Below are positions 43,051 through 54,642 of a stretch of DNA of 64,000 nucleotides, piece by piece. Below the pieces are notes generated by a model, which saw only the letters and a list, made by a program, of their open reading frames with translations, did not search any database and was not told the DNA's origin. Positions within the stretch are counted from its first letter, which is position 1; each line of letters starts with the position of its first letter. A program made the position numbers and the translations under genes. Origin of the DNA: Ancistrus triradiatus (taxonomy: Eukaryota; Chordata; Actinopteri; Siluriformes; Loricariidae); contig JAJAGP010000761.1 of assembly GCA_025084515.1 (NCBI GenBank), forward strand, positions 237,899 through 301,898, given 5' to 3'.

Positions 43051-43527
43051 CAATGGTACCTCTGTTCTTGACCACCTCGGAACTCGTCAAATTCTGTTCT
43101 CGAGGCAATTTGATTCGAAACGTCTCATTGATTCGAACAGCTCTCATCGGTTGCTCGGTGCTCAGCGCACTTTCTTAAATTGTCTGAGTTGAGCTTGCGC
43201 GAAACTTGAATTCATGATTCACGATTCAGTACACAGTGGTTCAGTGATTCAGTCTTACAATAGCTCTTTGTGAAGATCTGTGCTGTGTTTTTAGTCATTT
43301 GTTTGAACTTATCCCCTTCATAAATCATGGAACACCTGTACAATACAACTTCAAGTGTATAATGTATTAATGCATATAATGTCTTATACAGTGTGTATTT
43401 TCTGGGGGTCTGGAATGGATTCATTCAACTGACATTATTCCTTATGGGAAAAATGCTTGGTACTTGTCTTATCGGTTCTCAACAAGTCTTCTGGAACATG
43501 TTAATGATGAGAACTGAGGTACCACTG
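43051..43527. mobile_element. MITE family J
   Basis: The left end caatggtacctctgttcttg and right end gagaactgaggtaccactg are inverted repeats, with TA after the right end. It is 477 bp, with no transposase. The interior includes ctcgaggcaatttgattcga and tccttatgggaaaaatgc, phrases that I know from widespread non-autonomous mariner-type fish elements. Confidence 0.75.
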
Positions 43528-44449
43528 TATAGTTATATCTGTGCAGCATCCGTCTAGCCCAGAGGTACCTCTGAGTCACCTGAGCATCTATATCTTTTAA
43601 TTTAATGGATTTCCACTTCCATTTTCAGCCCACTCTAATGATACCTATCCATAATCTTTAAGTTCATCTTTTCCCCTATAAACTGTACTATTAAAATACA
43701 ATTCTACATAAATATGCCTGCAAACTGAATGAACATTTCTTTCACTGTTCTGCTATATAATTGCAACCTCTACCATATTCCATATACCATACACAGTGTA
43801 GGCTCGATGACTGTCAGTGTCTAGGACCAGCATGCAGCAGAGTATTCTGGGTATTATCTAGTTCTAGTGCTGAAGCGAGAAGTAACATAGAAAGACTGGG
43901 GATGAGGCATTGAGGAAATGACCAGAAACATCTAATTAAAGAAGCTGAGCTCAAGTGCATTGATATATTACATCCATTACGGCCCAGTTCGATAGGTCTA
44001 GCCCTGCAAGTGCTGTCACAGACACTGAGGCTCCCAGTAAACACTCTGAATAAGTAATGCCAGGGTACAGGAAGAAGGTGACTGTCGCAATATGAAAAGA
44101 CACCACTGCATTAAGAGCTCGATGAGATTTATGAAAGTATCTTTACCTATATATAAAATTCAGTGGCAAAAAAGGCAAACAGGGGTATGTGCCTTTGGGG
44201 GTTGGGTGGGATGGGATGATTTTTCTGATTCTTAGCTGCAGTCATTATGATGGACTTGTTGGGTAACAGTGTGTATGTGGTATACAGAATAGTATACAGT
44301 TGTTTGTAATGCAAATAGTCCATAAAAATTTGACAAATACTGACATGCTTGGGCAATAAATAATTAGGTCAATAAAGGTCTTTATTTTATACTGCATTAC
44401 CGAGTCTACCAGAGTCATTCCTATTATCTACAACATCAAATAATTTGAG
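43528..44449. other. No recognised feature
   Basis: AT-rich; no frame with known motifs, no repeat family seen. Confidence 0.4.
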
Positions 44450-44946
44450 ATGGTATGGAAAATGCAAATAAAAAAATATATGCAGTGTTCCTTACATGTC
44501 CTTTGACATTTATTTCATTCCAGACAGTATGAACCCCAGATATTTCAGTGTTTATTCCTGGTCAACTTTATTTCATTGGTTAATAAACATCCATTCCTGC
44601 ATTTCAGGCCTGCAACACATTCAAAAAAAAGTTTAGGGCAATTCAGTGATAGTAATGATGTAAAAAAAAAAAAAAAAAAAATGAAAAAGCATGTTGTTTT
44701 ACCTCATACTAGTCCTAAAAAAACTTTCAAAACTCTTGTATTTTAGTGCTTGATAAAGGTTTGATAAAGTAATCCCTTGCCCATGTCAGCTATTGATGAA
44801 TGACAGTTCATGATGAAATGCTGACTGAGGGATTGGAGTTCACACCTCTTCAGCTTAGGCTTGTGACCTTGCCCTTTACACACTGAAATTCCTCCAGACT
44901 CATTGAGTTGTTTAATGATAGTATGCAATGTAGAGGGAGAAATATG
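44450..44946 (-). mobile_element. Tc1/mariner fragment, family D, copy 3
   Basis: Begins ggtatggaaaatgcaaataa, the inverse of the end of the first D copy. The minus strand encodes MHTIIKQLNESGGISVCKG and GHKPKL, the end of the helix-turn-helix plus linker. It is cut at 44,946 by a Tc1-B inserted at TA. A poly-A tract lies at 44,661-44,681. Confidence 0.7.
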
Positions 44947-44948
44947 TA

Positions 44949-46278
44949 CAGTGGGGCAAATAAGTATTTAGTCAGCCACTGATTGTGCAAGTTCTTCTAC
45001 TTAGAAAGATGAGAGAGGTCTGTAATTTTCATCAAAGGTACACTTCAACTATGAGAGTCAAAATAAGAAAAAAAAATTACATTGTAGGATTTTTAAAGAA
45101 TTTAATTGTAAATCATGGTGGAAAATAAGTACTTGGTCACCCACAAACAAAAAGCAAGATTCCTGGCTCTGACAGACCTGTAACTTTTTCTTTAAGAGGC
45201 TCTTCTGTCCTCCACCCGTTACCTGTATTAATGGCACCTGTTAGACCTTGTTATCTATAAAAGACTCCTGTCCACAGTCTCAAACAGACAGACTCCAAAC
45301 TCAACCATGGCCAAGACCAAAGAGCTGGTGAAGGACAACAGGAAGAAAATTGTAGATCTGCATCAGGCTGGGAAGAGTGAATCTACAATAGGCAAGCAGG
45401 TTGGTGTGAATAAATCAACTGTGGGAGCAATTGTAAGAAAATGGAAGACATACAAGACCACTGATAATCTCCCTCAATCTGGGGCTCCATGCAAGATCTC
45501 AACCCGTGGGGTCAAAATGATCATGAAAACAGAGAGCAAAAATCCCAGAACTACACGGAGGGACCTGTTGAAAGACCTGCAGAGAGCTGGCACCAAAGTA
45601 ACAAAGGCTACCATCAGTAACACACTACGCCAAGAGAAACTCAGATCCTGTAGTGCCAGGCGTGCCCTCCTGCTTAAGCCAGAACAGGTCAAGGCCCGTC
45701 TGAAGTTTGCCAGGGAGCATATGGATGATCCAGAAAAAGATTGGGAGAATATCATGTGGTATAATATTATAACTTTTTAACCATGGTGTGTAAACATCAT
45801 GCTTTGCGGCTGTTTCTTCTGCAAAGGGGACAGGACGAATGATCCGTGTTAAGGGAAGAATGAACGTGGCCATGTATCGTGAAATTTTTTGGCCAAAACC
45901 TCATTCCATCAGTGAGAGCATAGAAGATGGAACATGGCTGGGTCTTCCATCATGACAATGATCCCAAACACACCGCTCGAGCAATTAAGGAGTGGCTCCG
46001 TAAAAAGCATTTCAAGGTACTTGAGTGGCCTAGACTCCAGACCACAGACCCCATAGAAAATTTGTGAAAATCTGTGTTGCCCAGTGACAGCCCCAAAACA
46101 TCACTGCTCTAGAGGAGATCTTCATGGAGGAATGGGCCAAAATACCAGCTACAGTGTGTGCAAACCCGGTGAAGACTTACAGGAAACGTTTGACCTCTGT
46201 AATTGCCAACAAAGGTTATGCTACACAGTATTGAGTTCATTTTTGTTATTGACCAAATACTTATTTTCTACCAGTATT
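44949..46278 (+). mobile_element. Tc1-like element family B, copy 2
   Basis: The left end cagtggggcaaataagtatt follows TA (44,947-44,948) within the D fragment. The right end stops at about 46,278 (accaaatacttattttctac), so most of the right terminal repeat is missing. A transposase lies on the plus strand. Confidence 0.88.
45307..45780 (+). pseudogene. Tc1 family B transposase, N-terminal 157 codons
   Basis: The ATG at 45,307 opens a frame with both helix-turn-helix halves intact: KELVKDNRKKIVDLHQAGKS, TIGKQVGVNKSTVGAIVRKW, LPQSGAPCKIS, then RRDLLKDLQRAGTKV and ATISNTLRQEKL. It continues through KPEQVKARLKFAREHMDD and ENIMWYNI, where the first catalytic Asp (usually in a SDE context) is lost by a frame change, and stops at 45,780. 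Further downstream the HDNDPKHTA-like region (about 45,955) and the VLEWP region survive in other frames. It is the longest intact DNA-binding domain of a B copy here. Confidence 0.82.
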
Positions 46279-46741
46279 TCCCTTTACTAGCTAATGCTAT
46301 TGGCAATCATCATATCCAATCATATTCGTCTAAAAGGAATATTAAACTTTGGCAACTAAGCATTAATATTAAATTACCTTTATCTGGATTTATACTGTGT
46401 GTTTCACATCAAACCCATCTTTGTCTTTACAAGCAGATGTAAAATATGCAGCCTCTTCTTTTGAATTCAATTTTCTCCGTCTCAGTTCCATGGAAAGATA
46501 TTTTTTCCTAGAAAAACAGGTCGTTGTTAAAATGTATTTTGTTGTTTTCATATCATGAAATGCACTGATACATGAATTCACTAAATTAATTGAGAGCACA
46601 CAAAGAGTATACGGCAACCACCTTATAAGGATAGCCTGGTGAAAAAAGTGTGAAAGTTTACTCCTTGACATAAAAAAAATAACTCACCAAGAAGGTGTTG
46701 TTGGGATTTAATGAATCTTTATATGTGTGAATATAATGATA
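46279..46741. other. No recognised feature
   Basis: AT-rich DNA between two Tc1 elements; frames overlap on both strands without known motifs. Confidence 0.4.
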
Positions 46742-48219
46742 CACTGCTCAAAAAAATAAAGGGAACACTCAAAAAACACATCCTAGATCTGAATGAATTA
46801 AATATTTTCATTGAAAACTTTGTTCTGTACAAAGTTGAATGTGCTGACAACAAAATCACACAAAAAACATCAATGGAAATCAAATGTATTAACCAATGGA
46901 GGCCTGGATTTGGAGTCACACACAAAATTATAGTGAAAAAACACACTACTGGCTGATCCAACGTTGATGTAATGTACTTAAAACAAGTCAAAATGAGGCT
47001 CAGTATTGTGTGTGGCCTCCACGTGCCTGTATGACCTCCCTACAACGACTGGGTATGCTCCTGAAGAGGTGGTGGATGGTCTCCTGAGGGATCTCCTCCC
47101 AGACCTGGTCTAAAGCATCTGCCAGACATGATGTCCCAGATGTGCTCAATCGGATTCAGGTCTGGGGAACGGGCGGGCCATAACTTCAATGCCTTCATCT
47201 TGCAGGAACTGCTGACACACTCCAGCCACATGAGGTCTAGCATTGTCCGGCATTAGGAGGAACCCAGGCCCAACCGCACCAACATATGGTCTCACAAGGG
47301 GTCTGAGGATCTCATCTCGGTACCTAATGGCAGTCAGGCTATCTCTGGCGAGCACATGGAGGGCTGTGCGGCCCTCCAAAGAAATGCCACCCCACACCAT
47401 TACTGACCCACTGCCAAACCGGTCATGCTGAAGGACGTTGCAGGCAGCAGATCACTCTACACGGCGTCTCCAGACTCTGTCATGTCTGTCACATGTGCTC
47501 AGTGTGAACCTGCTTTCATCTGTGAAGATGGCAAATGCCAAGCGTCCTGCACGGTGTTGGGCTGTGAGCTTAGCCCCCATCTGTGGACATTGGGCCCTCA
47601 TACCATCCTCATGGAGTTAGTTTCTAGCTGTTTGTGCAGACACATGCACATTTGTGGCCTGCTGGAGGTCATTTTGCAGGGCTCTGGCAGTGCCTCCTCC
47701 TGTTCCTCCTTGCACAAAGGCGGAGGTAACGGTCTTGCTGCTGGGTTGTTGCCCTCCTACAGCCTCCTCCATGTCTCCTGATGTACTGGCCTGTCTCCTG
47801 GTAGTGCCTCCAGCCTCTGGACACTACGCTGACAAACACAGCAAACCTTCTTGCCACAGTTAACATTGATGGATGAGCTGCACTACCTGAGCCACTAGTG
47901 TATGATGTAGAGTCCGTCTCATGCTACCACGAGTGTGAAAGCACCACCAACATTCAAAAGTGACCAAAATATCAGCCAGAAAGCATAGGTACTGAGAAGT
48001 GGTCTGTGGTCCCCACCTGCAGAACCACTCCTTTATTGAGTGTGTCTTGCTAATTGCCAATAATTTCCACCTGTTGTCTATTCCATTTGCACAACAGCAT
48101 GCGAAATTGATTGTCAGTCAGTGTTGCTTCCTAAGTGGACAGTTTGATTTCACATAAGTTTGATTTACTTCGAGTTATATTGTGTTGTTTAAGTGTTTCC
48201 TTTATTTTTTTGAGCAGTG
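46742..48219 (-). mobile_element. Tc1-like element family E, both ends present
   Basis: The ends cactgctcaaaaaaataaag and ctttatttttttgagcagtg are inverted repeats of about 40 bp, flanked by TA on both sides (46,740-46,741 and 48,220-48,221). The 1,478-bp length fits a complete Tc1-type element. The transposase is on the minus strand and broken. Confidence 0.92.
47040..47960 (-). pseudogene. Tc1 family E transposase, full span but broken
   Basis: Read on the minus strand from about 47,960: SMRRTLHHTLVAQVVQLIHQ, then in another frame VARRFAVFVSVVSRGWRHYQ and RRATTQQQDRYLRLCARRNR, the bipartite DNA-binding domain. IFTDESRFT (near 47,520) holds the first catalytic Asp. After an in-frame TGA (about 47,448) come MVWGGISLEGRTALHVLA and LLMPDNARPHVAGVCQQFL with the second Asp. 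A frame change precedes WPARSPDLNPIEHIWDIM, with the third acidic residue. All three catalytic positions persist, but stops and frameshifts break the gene at least three times. Confidence 0.82.
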
Positions 48220-48279
48220 TATATGCAAGTGATTATAATATTAGAGTGAAAAGATAAGTTTATTGAGGAAATCTGTACA

Positions 48280-49197
48280 GTTAAAAGGATGTTCTAGTTA
48301 CCCTGTTACCAGTCTAGTGACCCCTCTAGCCTGGATACAAGATAACATATGGTTGGGCATGGAGGCATACAGGTTCTATACGTGGATATCCTCTGGCACA
48401 TACTGTATGGCCACAGATGTTGCAGTTGGGCCTGCAGATCCTGCACACAGTTTGCCGAAGCTTGTGTTCCAGCTGGTACCATAAATGCTTGATTGTTGAT
48501 AAATAGGGTAACTGGGCAGGCCATGGAAGTGTTTCAATCTGGTGGTGACATTCCTGGGAAAACCTTGTTGTGTGTGGATGAGCTTATCCTGCTGAAAAAT
48601 GCCAGTTGGAAACCCTGCCATTAGAGGCAACACAAAATGTCTTGTACATATCGCTGAGTTGTGATTGTCCCTCAGATCACTACTAGCAGTGACCAACTGT
48701 AGGGGTCTGTAGCAATCCAGGTTTCTTGTTCACAACACCACTGCAAATGAATGTGACTGCTGCTGCTGTCGGTGGATCAAACGATCCTCTGTACTGGTGG
48801 TCTGTCTGGGCTGTCCGGAGCCTGTTCACATTTGTGTTGGTCCCCCCATAAAACCACTGTTCCCAACACCTCCTAACAGCTAGGTCAGAATAGCCCAGAT
48901 GGAGGCAATTCATCAGAACATCCATCCTTTTCTCAGTCCAGTGATGTGCCCCCTCTCAAAGTCTGTCAACTGGACAAAATGTCTTAGTGCATCGTATAAT
49001 CTCTCACCAAAAGTATCCTCGGAGAGCATTTTTATAGAGCAGCAGGGGAAGTACTTTTACGCTTTCTTGTGGTCAGACCCACTGGCTAATCAGACCACAC
49101 TGGTAATCATTTACATATCTGCCTGAGACAGAACTGCATACAGAGTTTTGCAGCAATCTGACATTTCTGTCTGGGTGCTTTTTTGTCAATGAGTGCA
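48280..49197 (-). mobile_element. Tc1/mariner relic, family K
   Basis: The right end, read on the minus strand, starts gtgcactcattgacaaaaaa then gcacccagacaga. The minus strand then has a decayed transposase: LRHFVQLTDFERGHITGLRK-like start (about 48,950), VRRCWEQWFYGG (helix-turn-helix, about 48,870), IFQQDKLIHTQQ-like second-acid region (about 48,590), and LPSYPIYQQSSIYGTSW replacing the SPDLSPIEHxW block. The left terminus is near 48,285. It is heavily mutated and next to element E but separate from it. Confidence 0.6.
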
Positions 49198-49387
49198 CAA
49201 AAGATGGGGCTAACTAATTTGTTTTGCATAGTTTGCAAAAACACAAGAAAAAAACCTGTGTTGACCAGAACAGACTTAATAACAAATACAGACTAACCAG
49301 CCCTTAATAACCAGCACAGACTTACAGGGCATTATTTTAAGTCATTCTGCTTTTTCAGTTGAGCTGCCTTAGTGAGTTATTAAGAGG

Positions 49388-49945
49388 ACATTGACAGAGA
49401 ACAGCTAAACTGGCACATATTTAGGCACAGCAAACCCGATAAACTACAGAGAATGGCTAATCTGGCATATATTCAGGCACAGCAAACCAAATAAACAACA
49501 GAGAATGGCTAAACTGGCACATATTCAGGCACAGCAATCCCCATAACAACAGGGAATGGCTGAACTGGCATACATAGGCACAACAAACCTCATAACAACA
49601 GAGAATGGCTAAACTGGCACCTAATCAAGATCAGCAAACCCCACAAAACAACAGAGAATGGCTAAGCTGGCACCTAATCAAGGTCGGCCAACCCCATAAA
49701 CAACAGAGAATGGCTAAACTGGCACATATTTAGGCTCAGTAAACCCCAAAAACAACAGAGAATGGCTAAACTGGCACTCACCCAACCACAGCAAACCTCA
49801 TAAACAAACATGGGTTTGACTAAACTGGCACCTATTCAGGCACAGTAAACCCCATAAACAACAGAGAATGACTAAACTGGCACATATTTAGGTACAACAA
49901 ACCCCATAGACAACAGAGTATGGATAAACTGGCACATAAAGAATT
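49388..49945. repeat. Minisatellite, about 52-bp unit, about 10.5 copies
   Basis: The unit is of the form gagaatggctaaactggcac, then atattcaggcacagcaaacc and ccataaacaaca. The first unit starts near 49,398 and the last, partial one ends near 49,940. The units differ by substitutions and small indels. The adjacent 49,260-49,330 has loosely related short repeats (cagacttaataac, cagcccttaataaccagc). There are no spacers and the whole unit repeats, so it is not a CRISPR array. Confidence 0.92.
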
Positions 49946-50721
49946 GACTGTAAATTAAAAGAATATAGTAAATAGGTGTTTTACAAGATTCAAAGAACTG
50001 GGTTCGGGCCAGATCTGATCATTATATGTTGTATTAAAGCCAGTGTGGTGAAATGATTGTATACCAAAGTTAGCTTGATGCTATCATTACAATAGAATCC
50101 CATAGAGCTAGTGTACATTAGCACCATGGTCCTTGGGCTAAACAGTTTTCCAAGATGTCACATAAAACTATTTTCTCACTTAAGCACATCTAATACACTT
50201 ATAAATGATAATAAATTAAACAACATAAGAAATATCCTTAAAGAAATAATCTAAAGTCTTATTAAACCATTTGCATTACCTGGCTTTCCAGTCTGTTTAG
50301 TCGTAGATATTTTAGGATGTTTAGCATGCTGCAGCCTCGGTGTGGTGACGCTCCATCCAATGATATGAGGAGATGTGCTTGATTGACACACTTTCTAGCC
50401 AATCACAGCTTGAGAAACCAGTCCAGAGCCCAGCCAATCAGAGGTCACAAATTTTAACACTGAGGATACGTAGGAGCTACTCCGAAACCAGACTACAGGG
50501 GGCGGTATAGTGCATTTTGAGTTAATACTGTGTTAAGCGACTTTCATGGTTTTATGGTGTATAAGGACATGTCGCCAACATTTTTGCGGGAGTCTCTCAC
50601 TTAGATAAGAGCATCTACAGTGGTGGAATAATGAGGACTACAGCCCTGTCCTCATAAACCCAAATGTCCTGATAATGTCAGTACGTAATCAGGTGAAAAG
50701 TCCTTGTAAGCCACAAAAGAC
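49946..50721. other. No recognised feature
   Basis: Non-coding. The right end (ccctgtcctcataaacccaa) leads into a CA microsatellite. Confidence 0.35.

Positions 50722-50760
<39 letters not shown>
50722..50760. repeat. (AC)n microsatellite
   Basis: About 19 uninterrupted AC units. Confidence 0.97.
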
Positions 50761-50762
<2 letters not shown>

Positions 50763-51885
50763 TTAAGTGCTCAGTGCTGTGGAATATGATAATGTACATC
50801 TGTCTCAGAGACTTAAAGGATCTTAAATGACATGCAAAAGAACAAATACCTTTTTTCCACTGGGAATACACTAGCATGAGTACACTTACAAACTCATACA
50901 CACACTCCATCTCTAGGAGCCTTGCTCTGCTGATGACAGTGACATTGCGGTAAACAGGCCTCTAATTGCAGTGATTAGACCAGCCTAAGTTTGTTGGACT
51001 AAAAGATGTTATGCTAATATTCCTTGGTGATACTAATTTGTTTATTATGTTGGGTGCTGACACAGGAGCCTGGTGCCATCACCAACTACTTTTGCATACT
51101 GATCATTTATGTAGACTCCAGAGGGAGAATATTGTTTTGTTTATAAGCTCATATAGAGAGAATGCTTTTATTTCACTGCAGTAGGAAAGTGTAGCTTATA
51201 AATCATTGAATTTTTCTGTCAGGAACTTATTTATTTATTTACTTTTCTTTCTTCACATTCTTAGTGCAAGGAAAACACATAAGCAGTAAAGATGAATATC
51301 ATAGAGTTCACATAATGGATGTATGGCGAAGTTACTTCCTTATTGTTCCTTACTCTAACATAGCTAGAATAGCAAAATGTATCCCAAGTAAAAGCAAAGA
51401 TCTGTAATCAATAATCCTAATTTTATCCAGTATATGTGTTAGGGTTCAGCACAAACCATCGGGGATAAGTATAAATCTGACTGAAGAATATATCCTGGTA
51501 AGTGTGAATTTGTCTGAAATCTAGCAACTCTATCCATATTTTTTTCTTGTCTTTATTCTGTTTTTCCTATACCAGGCATGTTTTAGCTCACATTACTTTT
51601 TTCCTCCTGAGATACACAGCCTTCATGCTAATGCCTTCATTTCATTACCTATGCTAACTACACAGGGATTTTAATGGCAATATATTTCCTACATTATAGT
51701 AGTATAGTAATACAAAGTATGGAATAGAACAGCATTCGAAATTTAGATACACCATCCAAGGTGGGATCGTAGATTATTCCTTTTTCAGCTATTCCTTTTA
51801 AGATTTGTTAAGTAGGCAACTTGGGAGGAGTTTTTTTTACAATATCATCTCTGGCCAACCATTAGTTTTCTAGAATAAACACACA
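50761..51885. other. No recognised feature; possible conserved sequence near 50,940-51,200
   Basis: AT-rich single-copy-looking DNA. The run acaggcctctaattgcagtg near 50,956 lies in a stretch of even composition with homeodomain-like cores. This is a weak suggestion only. Confidence 0.25.
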
Positions 51886-51973
51886 CAGTGGTGCTTGAAA
51901 GTTTGTGAACCCTATAGAATTTTTTATATTTCTGCATAAATATGACCAAACACACATCAGATTTTCACACACA

Positions 51974-51974
<1 letters not shown>
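51886..51974. mobile_element. Family A, isolated left terminal repeat (copy 6)
   Basis: cagtggtgcttgaaagtttg to cagattttcacacac, the first about 90 bp of family A. It passes directly into an AT microsatellite, and no other part of the element follows. Confidence 0.8.
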
Positions 51975-51975
<1 letters not shown>

Positions 51976-52038
<63 letters not shown>

Positions 52039-52055
52039 GGTATACATGTGTGTGT

Positions 52056-52094
<39 letters not shown>

Positions 52095-52107
52095 TGTATG
52101 TATATTA

Positions 52108-52142
<35 letters not shown>
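51976..52142. repeat. Compound (AT)n-(AC)n-(GT)n-(AT)n microsatellite
   Basis: AT (51,976-52,025), a short AC tract (52,026-52,037), GT (52,046-52,092) and AT again (52,103-52,142). The AC and GT tracts are complementary, so the whole can fold as a large hairpin. Frames with Tyr-Ile or Cys-Val runs are artefacts. Confidence 0.96.
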
Positions 52143-52146
<4 letters not shown>

Positions 52147-52429
52147 TTTTCCTCTTGATTCCAAACCTGACTGACACAATTATTTCATATTACAATTACG
52201 CCATTAGGGTCAGTTTTGCCAGCCAGTGGTGGCAAAACAATTAGCTGCTGTTCTGAACAATTAGCTGTTTATGATATTTTAATCCAGTTGGTATTGACAG
52301 ATATAGCCAATTATCATTTGGTCTGTCTGTTCTGTTGCACTCTTATCAGCTGTTGCAGAGACAATGTAGCTCCATTTACTCAGATGAAAGTCCCAGACCA
52401 AACAAGCACTGTAGTATGTTTATCTATTG

Positions 52430-52645
52430 ATTGATTTATTTAACGTACCATCAGCATCAATAGCTGTTCACAGCAGGAGCAAGGTTGGGCAATTTAGAGT
52501 GAGCAGTTAACATAACGCATGTCTTTAGACTGAAGGAGGAAACTAGAATACCTGGACTAAACCCACATGAACATGAAAACTCATCACAGACACCCCTCAC
52601 AGTTTAAGGTAATGCTAACCACTTGCGCAACCGTGCCATAGCGTA
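52430..52645 (-). repeat. SINE Q, copy 6
   Basis: Reverse of the Q order: gggcaatttagagtgagcag, tgtctttagactgaaggagg, cctggactaaacccacatga and gctaaccacttgcgcaaccg, the last being the antisense A-box region. The B box is degraded. Confidence 0.65.
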
Positions 52646-53859
52646 TTGAGGTTTATAAACTGACACATGATGTCAATATAAACCGTGTGTTTTGATGCAG
52701 CACTGATTTTCTTCTAAACAGGATTACTGCTGGCTGCTTACCCACACAGTGATGATACTACAACATTAGAAAAGAGTAACTTCTGCTGTTTATTTGCATT
52801 TGTGTTTAATAGTAATGTGTAGAATCACTCCAAAGTAATGAAACCGAGTATTTAAGATGCCAAAATGCCCGAAAAGTTTGGCATTTGGTTCTAAGCATTA
52901 AAACTCATTCCCTCAGTCCTGCTTGGGATTGTAAACTTTGGTGCAGCTACTTCCCTCTTAAGGGGATGTGTGAGGACGCACACTGTGGATTTGTTAGTCT
53001 ACCTCAATCGGCAATCACTGAAGCAATTAGGATGCTACACTAAAATGCACTCAGCATTTAAAAAGCTGAGCCTTGGGTAACACAGTCATCCCAGAGGACC
53101 TAAATCTGCCCCCAGATGCCTATCCAACTAGCCTAATCCTTGCCTCTAATTAAGCCCTGTGATGGAAGCCAGTCATTTTGTTTAGTTCATGCAGACTGTA
53201 AAGAGGAAGGTTGCGAAAATCCACTCAAGCAAATACTTTACAATGTATTCGAACACAAAAGGTACAATGCACAATTGGAACACATTGTATTTTTTCAGTT
53301 GGAATACATTGTAAAGTAAGCAAGGTAGACTGGTATTATACTGAGCGTAGATTGAAGAATGAGGTGAGTGTTTTGTCTACCGCACATTTCACAAATGTTT
53401 TACATAACGCAAACGTAAATGGTTTAAAATGTTGACATATTGTTCTGCAACTACTATACCTTGGAGGTAAGGACACAGCATTGGTCACAGCAGTTTCCAA
53501 GGAGCTGGGTTCAAACCGTGAAAAGTAAAAAGGGTTTTAGGACTCAGTTTCAGTTAGCTCCAGATAGAAATGGTGAACCAAAATGTAAGTAAATGAAAGA
53601 AAATAAATAAATAAAACAACAAAGAGAAAACAAAAACAGTGGCTGAGGATCAAACACTGGGCAGAAGCGTCGGTTATCATTGTGTAAACCGAACGCGTCA
53701 CTCAACCACTGAGAAAAAAAGAAGCAAAAAAGTAAACAAAAGGAAACACCGTAAGCGCTCAGTGCACCCAGGCTGAGCAGCACTTATGGCGTAGGTCGAC
53801 TGCACAAACGGTGTAACGGGTCCAAGCATGAAGGCGTGTCACGGGAACTTCTACAGCTA
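52646..53859. other. Mostly unrecognised; tRNA-like minus-strand segment at 53,648-53,712
   Basis: At 53,648-53,712 the minus strand has a cagtggttgagtgacgcgtt start and a gtgtttgatcctcagccact end, with tRNA-like spacing. It may be a SINE head. The 52,960-53,180 part is non-coding and repeat-free with balanced composition. A tgtaacgggtcc phrase near 53,811 resembles the LTR start of the chromovirus, but nothing further matches. Confidence 0.3.
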
Positions 53860-54130
53860 ATGGAGTGTGATACGGATGTGGAAACAAAAGGACAAGGCTT
53901 ATTAACATACAGCACAGCGTCCTTTCTAAGTGCGATCGCGTGGGGAGCGCTACTTAGTGAGCTCACCTTACTAAGCTCAGGTGTGCTCTTATATACATGA
54001 GCTAGCAGGTGTCGCTAATCGTGCAATCAATGCTAACAAGCACTCGAGCATGTGCATTCACCCCCGAGCATACCTATACCCGCTGCCCTCAAACGTCATA
54101 AGACGAAGGTCAGAACGGCTCCTAACAGTA
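53860..54130 (-). repeat. 3' LTR of the short element
   Basis: Minus-strand start tgttaggagccg at 54,130, TATA-like tatataagagcac near 53,990. It is about 150 bp shorter than the partner, mainly lacking the partner's 54,710-54,880. Confidence 0.65.
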
Positions 54131-54330
54131 CTCCTAACAGCTTGGTTGGTTGGTAGCAACAGTGGCGCAGGGGACAGCGGTAGTGACCGTGGCACAGGTG
54201 TTGGCACAAATGACCTTGGCGCAGGGGTCGGTGCAATTGACTGTGGCGCTGGGGTAGAGTTAGCAACAGTGATGCAGGGGTCAGCGGTAGCAACCGCATT
54301 GCCGGGGTCTCACGGGGGGGCTCACCTACG
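54131..54330. repeat. Degenerate 25-30-bp tandem repeat in the short element
   Basis: Recurring gcaacagtggcgcaggggac-like units (gaccgtggcacaggtgttgg, gaccttggcgcaggggtcgg, gactgtggcgctggggtag) about six times. It follows the coding interior and may have been Pro/Leu-rich coding sequence. Confidence 0.6.
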
Positions 54331-54635
54331 GAGCTAAGAAGCGTGGCGTACTCAGGTACAGAGCTCAGTGATGCGTCGGACTCAGATATGGAGCTAAGTG
54401 AGGTGGCAGACTTGGGACTAATATGAACAGATCGGGAGGTGGATGACGAGCTGCAGGTCGAACCGGGCCTCTCCCTGGCCTGCTGTATAAGATGACTGTC
54501 TGCACAGATGGACAAATCATACAACTATGCCAGGGAGAAGGGGTCCTCAAAAAGAACAGCTCCTCCCCAACCTCCTCGTTAATGCCACACTTAAAAATGT
54601 CCATTAACTCCGGGTCGTTAAAACCAGTCTCCATG
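54170..54635 (-). pseudogene. Partial gag of the short LTR element, one frameshift
   Basis: The ATG at 54,635 is the first triplet after the LTR. Residues METGFNDPELMDIFKCG, then NEEVGEELFFLRTP, correspond to the middle of Ty3/gypsy gag, as in the orphan frame at 1.7 kb (VEMGLHDRMLMEAF, REARDELFVLEPP). After RTPS the homology moves to another frame as LYDLSICADSHLIQQA, matching LYDLAMKVGAHLIPQ. The tail has a Ser-rich repeat (SATSLSSISESDASLSS). The N-terminal gag part and the zinc knuckle are missing. Confidence 0.65.
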
Positions 54636-54642
54636 ACTAATG

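Noticed and set aside
47425..47781. 118-codon plus frame with many Cys
   Set aside because: Antisense to the family E transposase DNA.
49388..49945. CRISPR-like array
   Set aside because: The whole about 52-bp unit repeats with drift and without unique spacers, and the context is vertebrate; it is a minisatellite.
51862..52244. Open frames rich in Tyr-Ile and His-Thr
   Set aside because: Products of the AT and AC/GT simple tracts.
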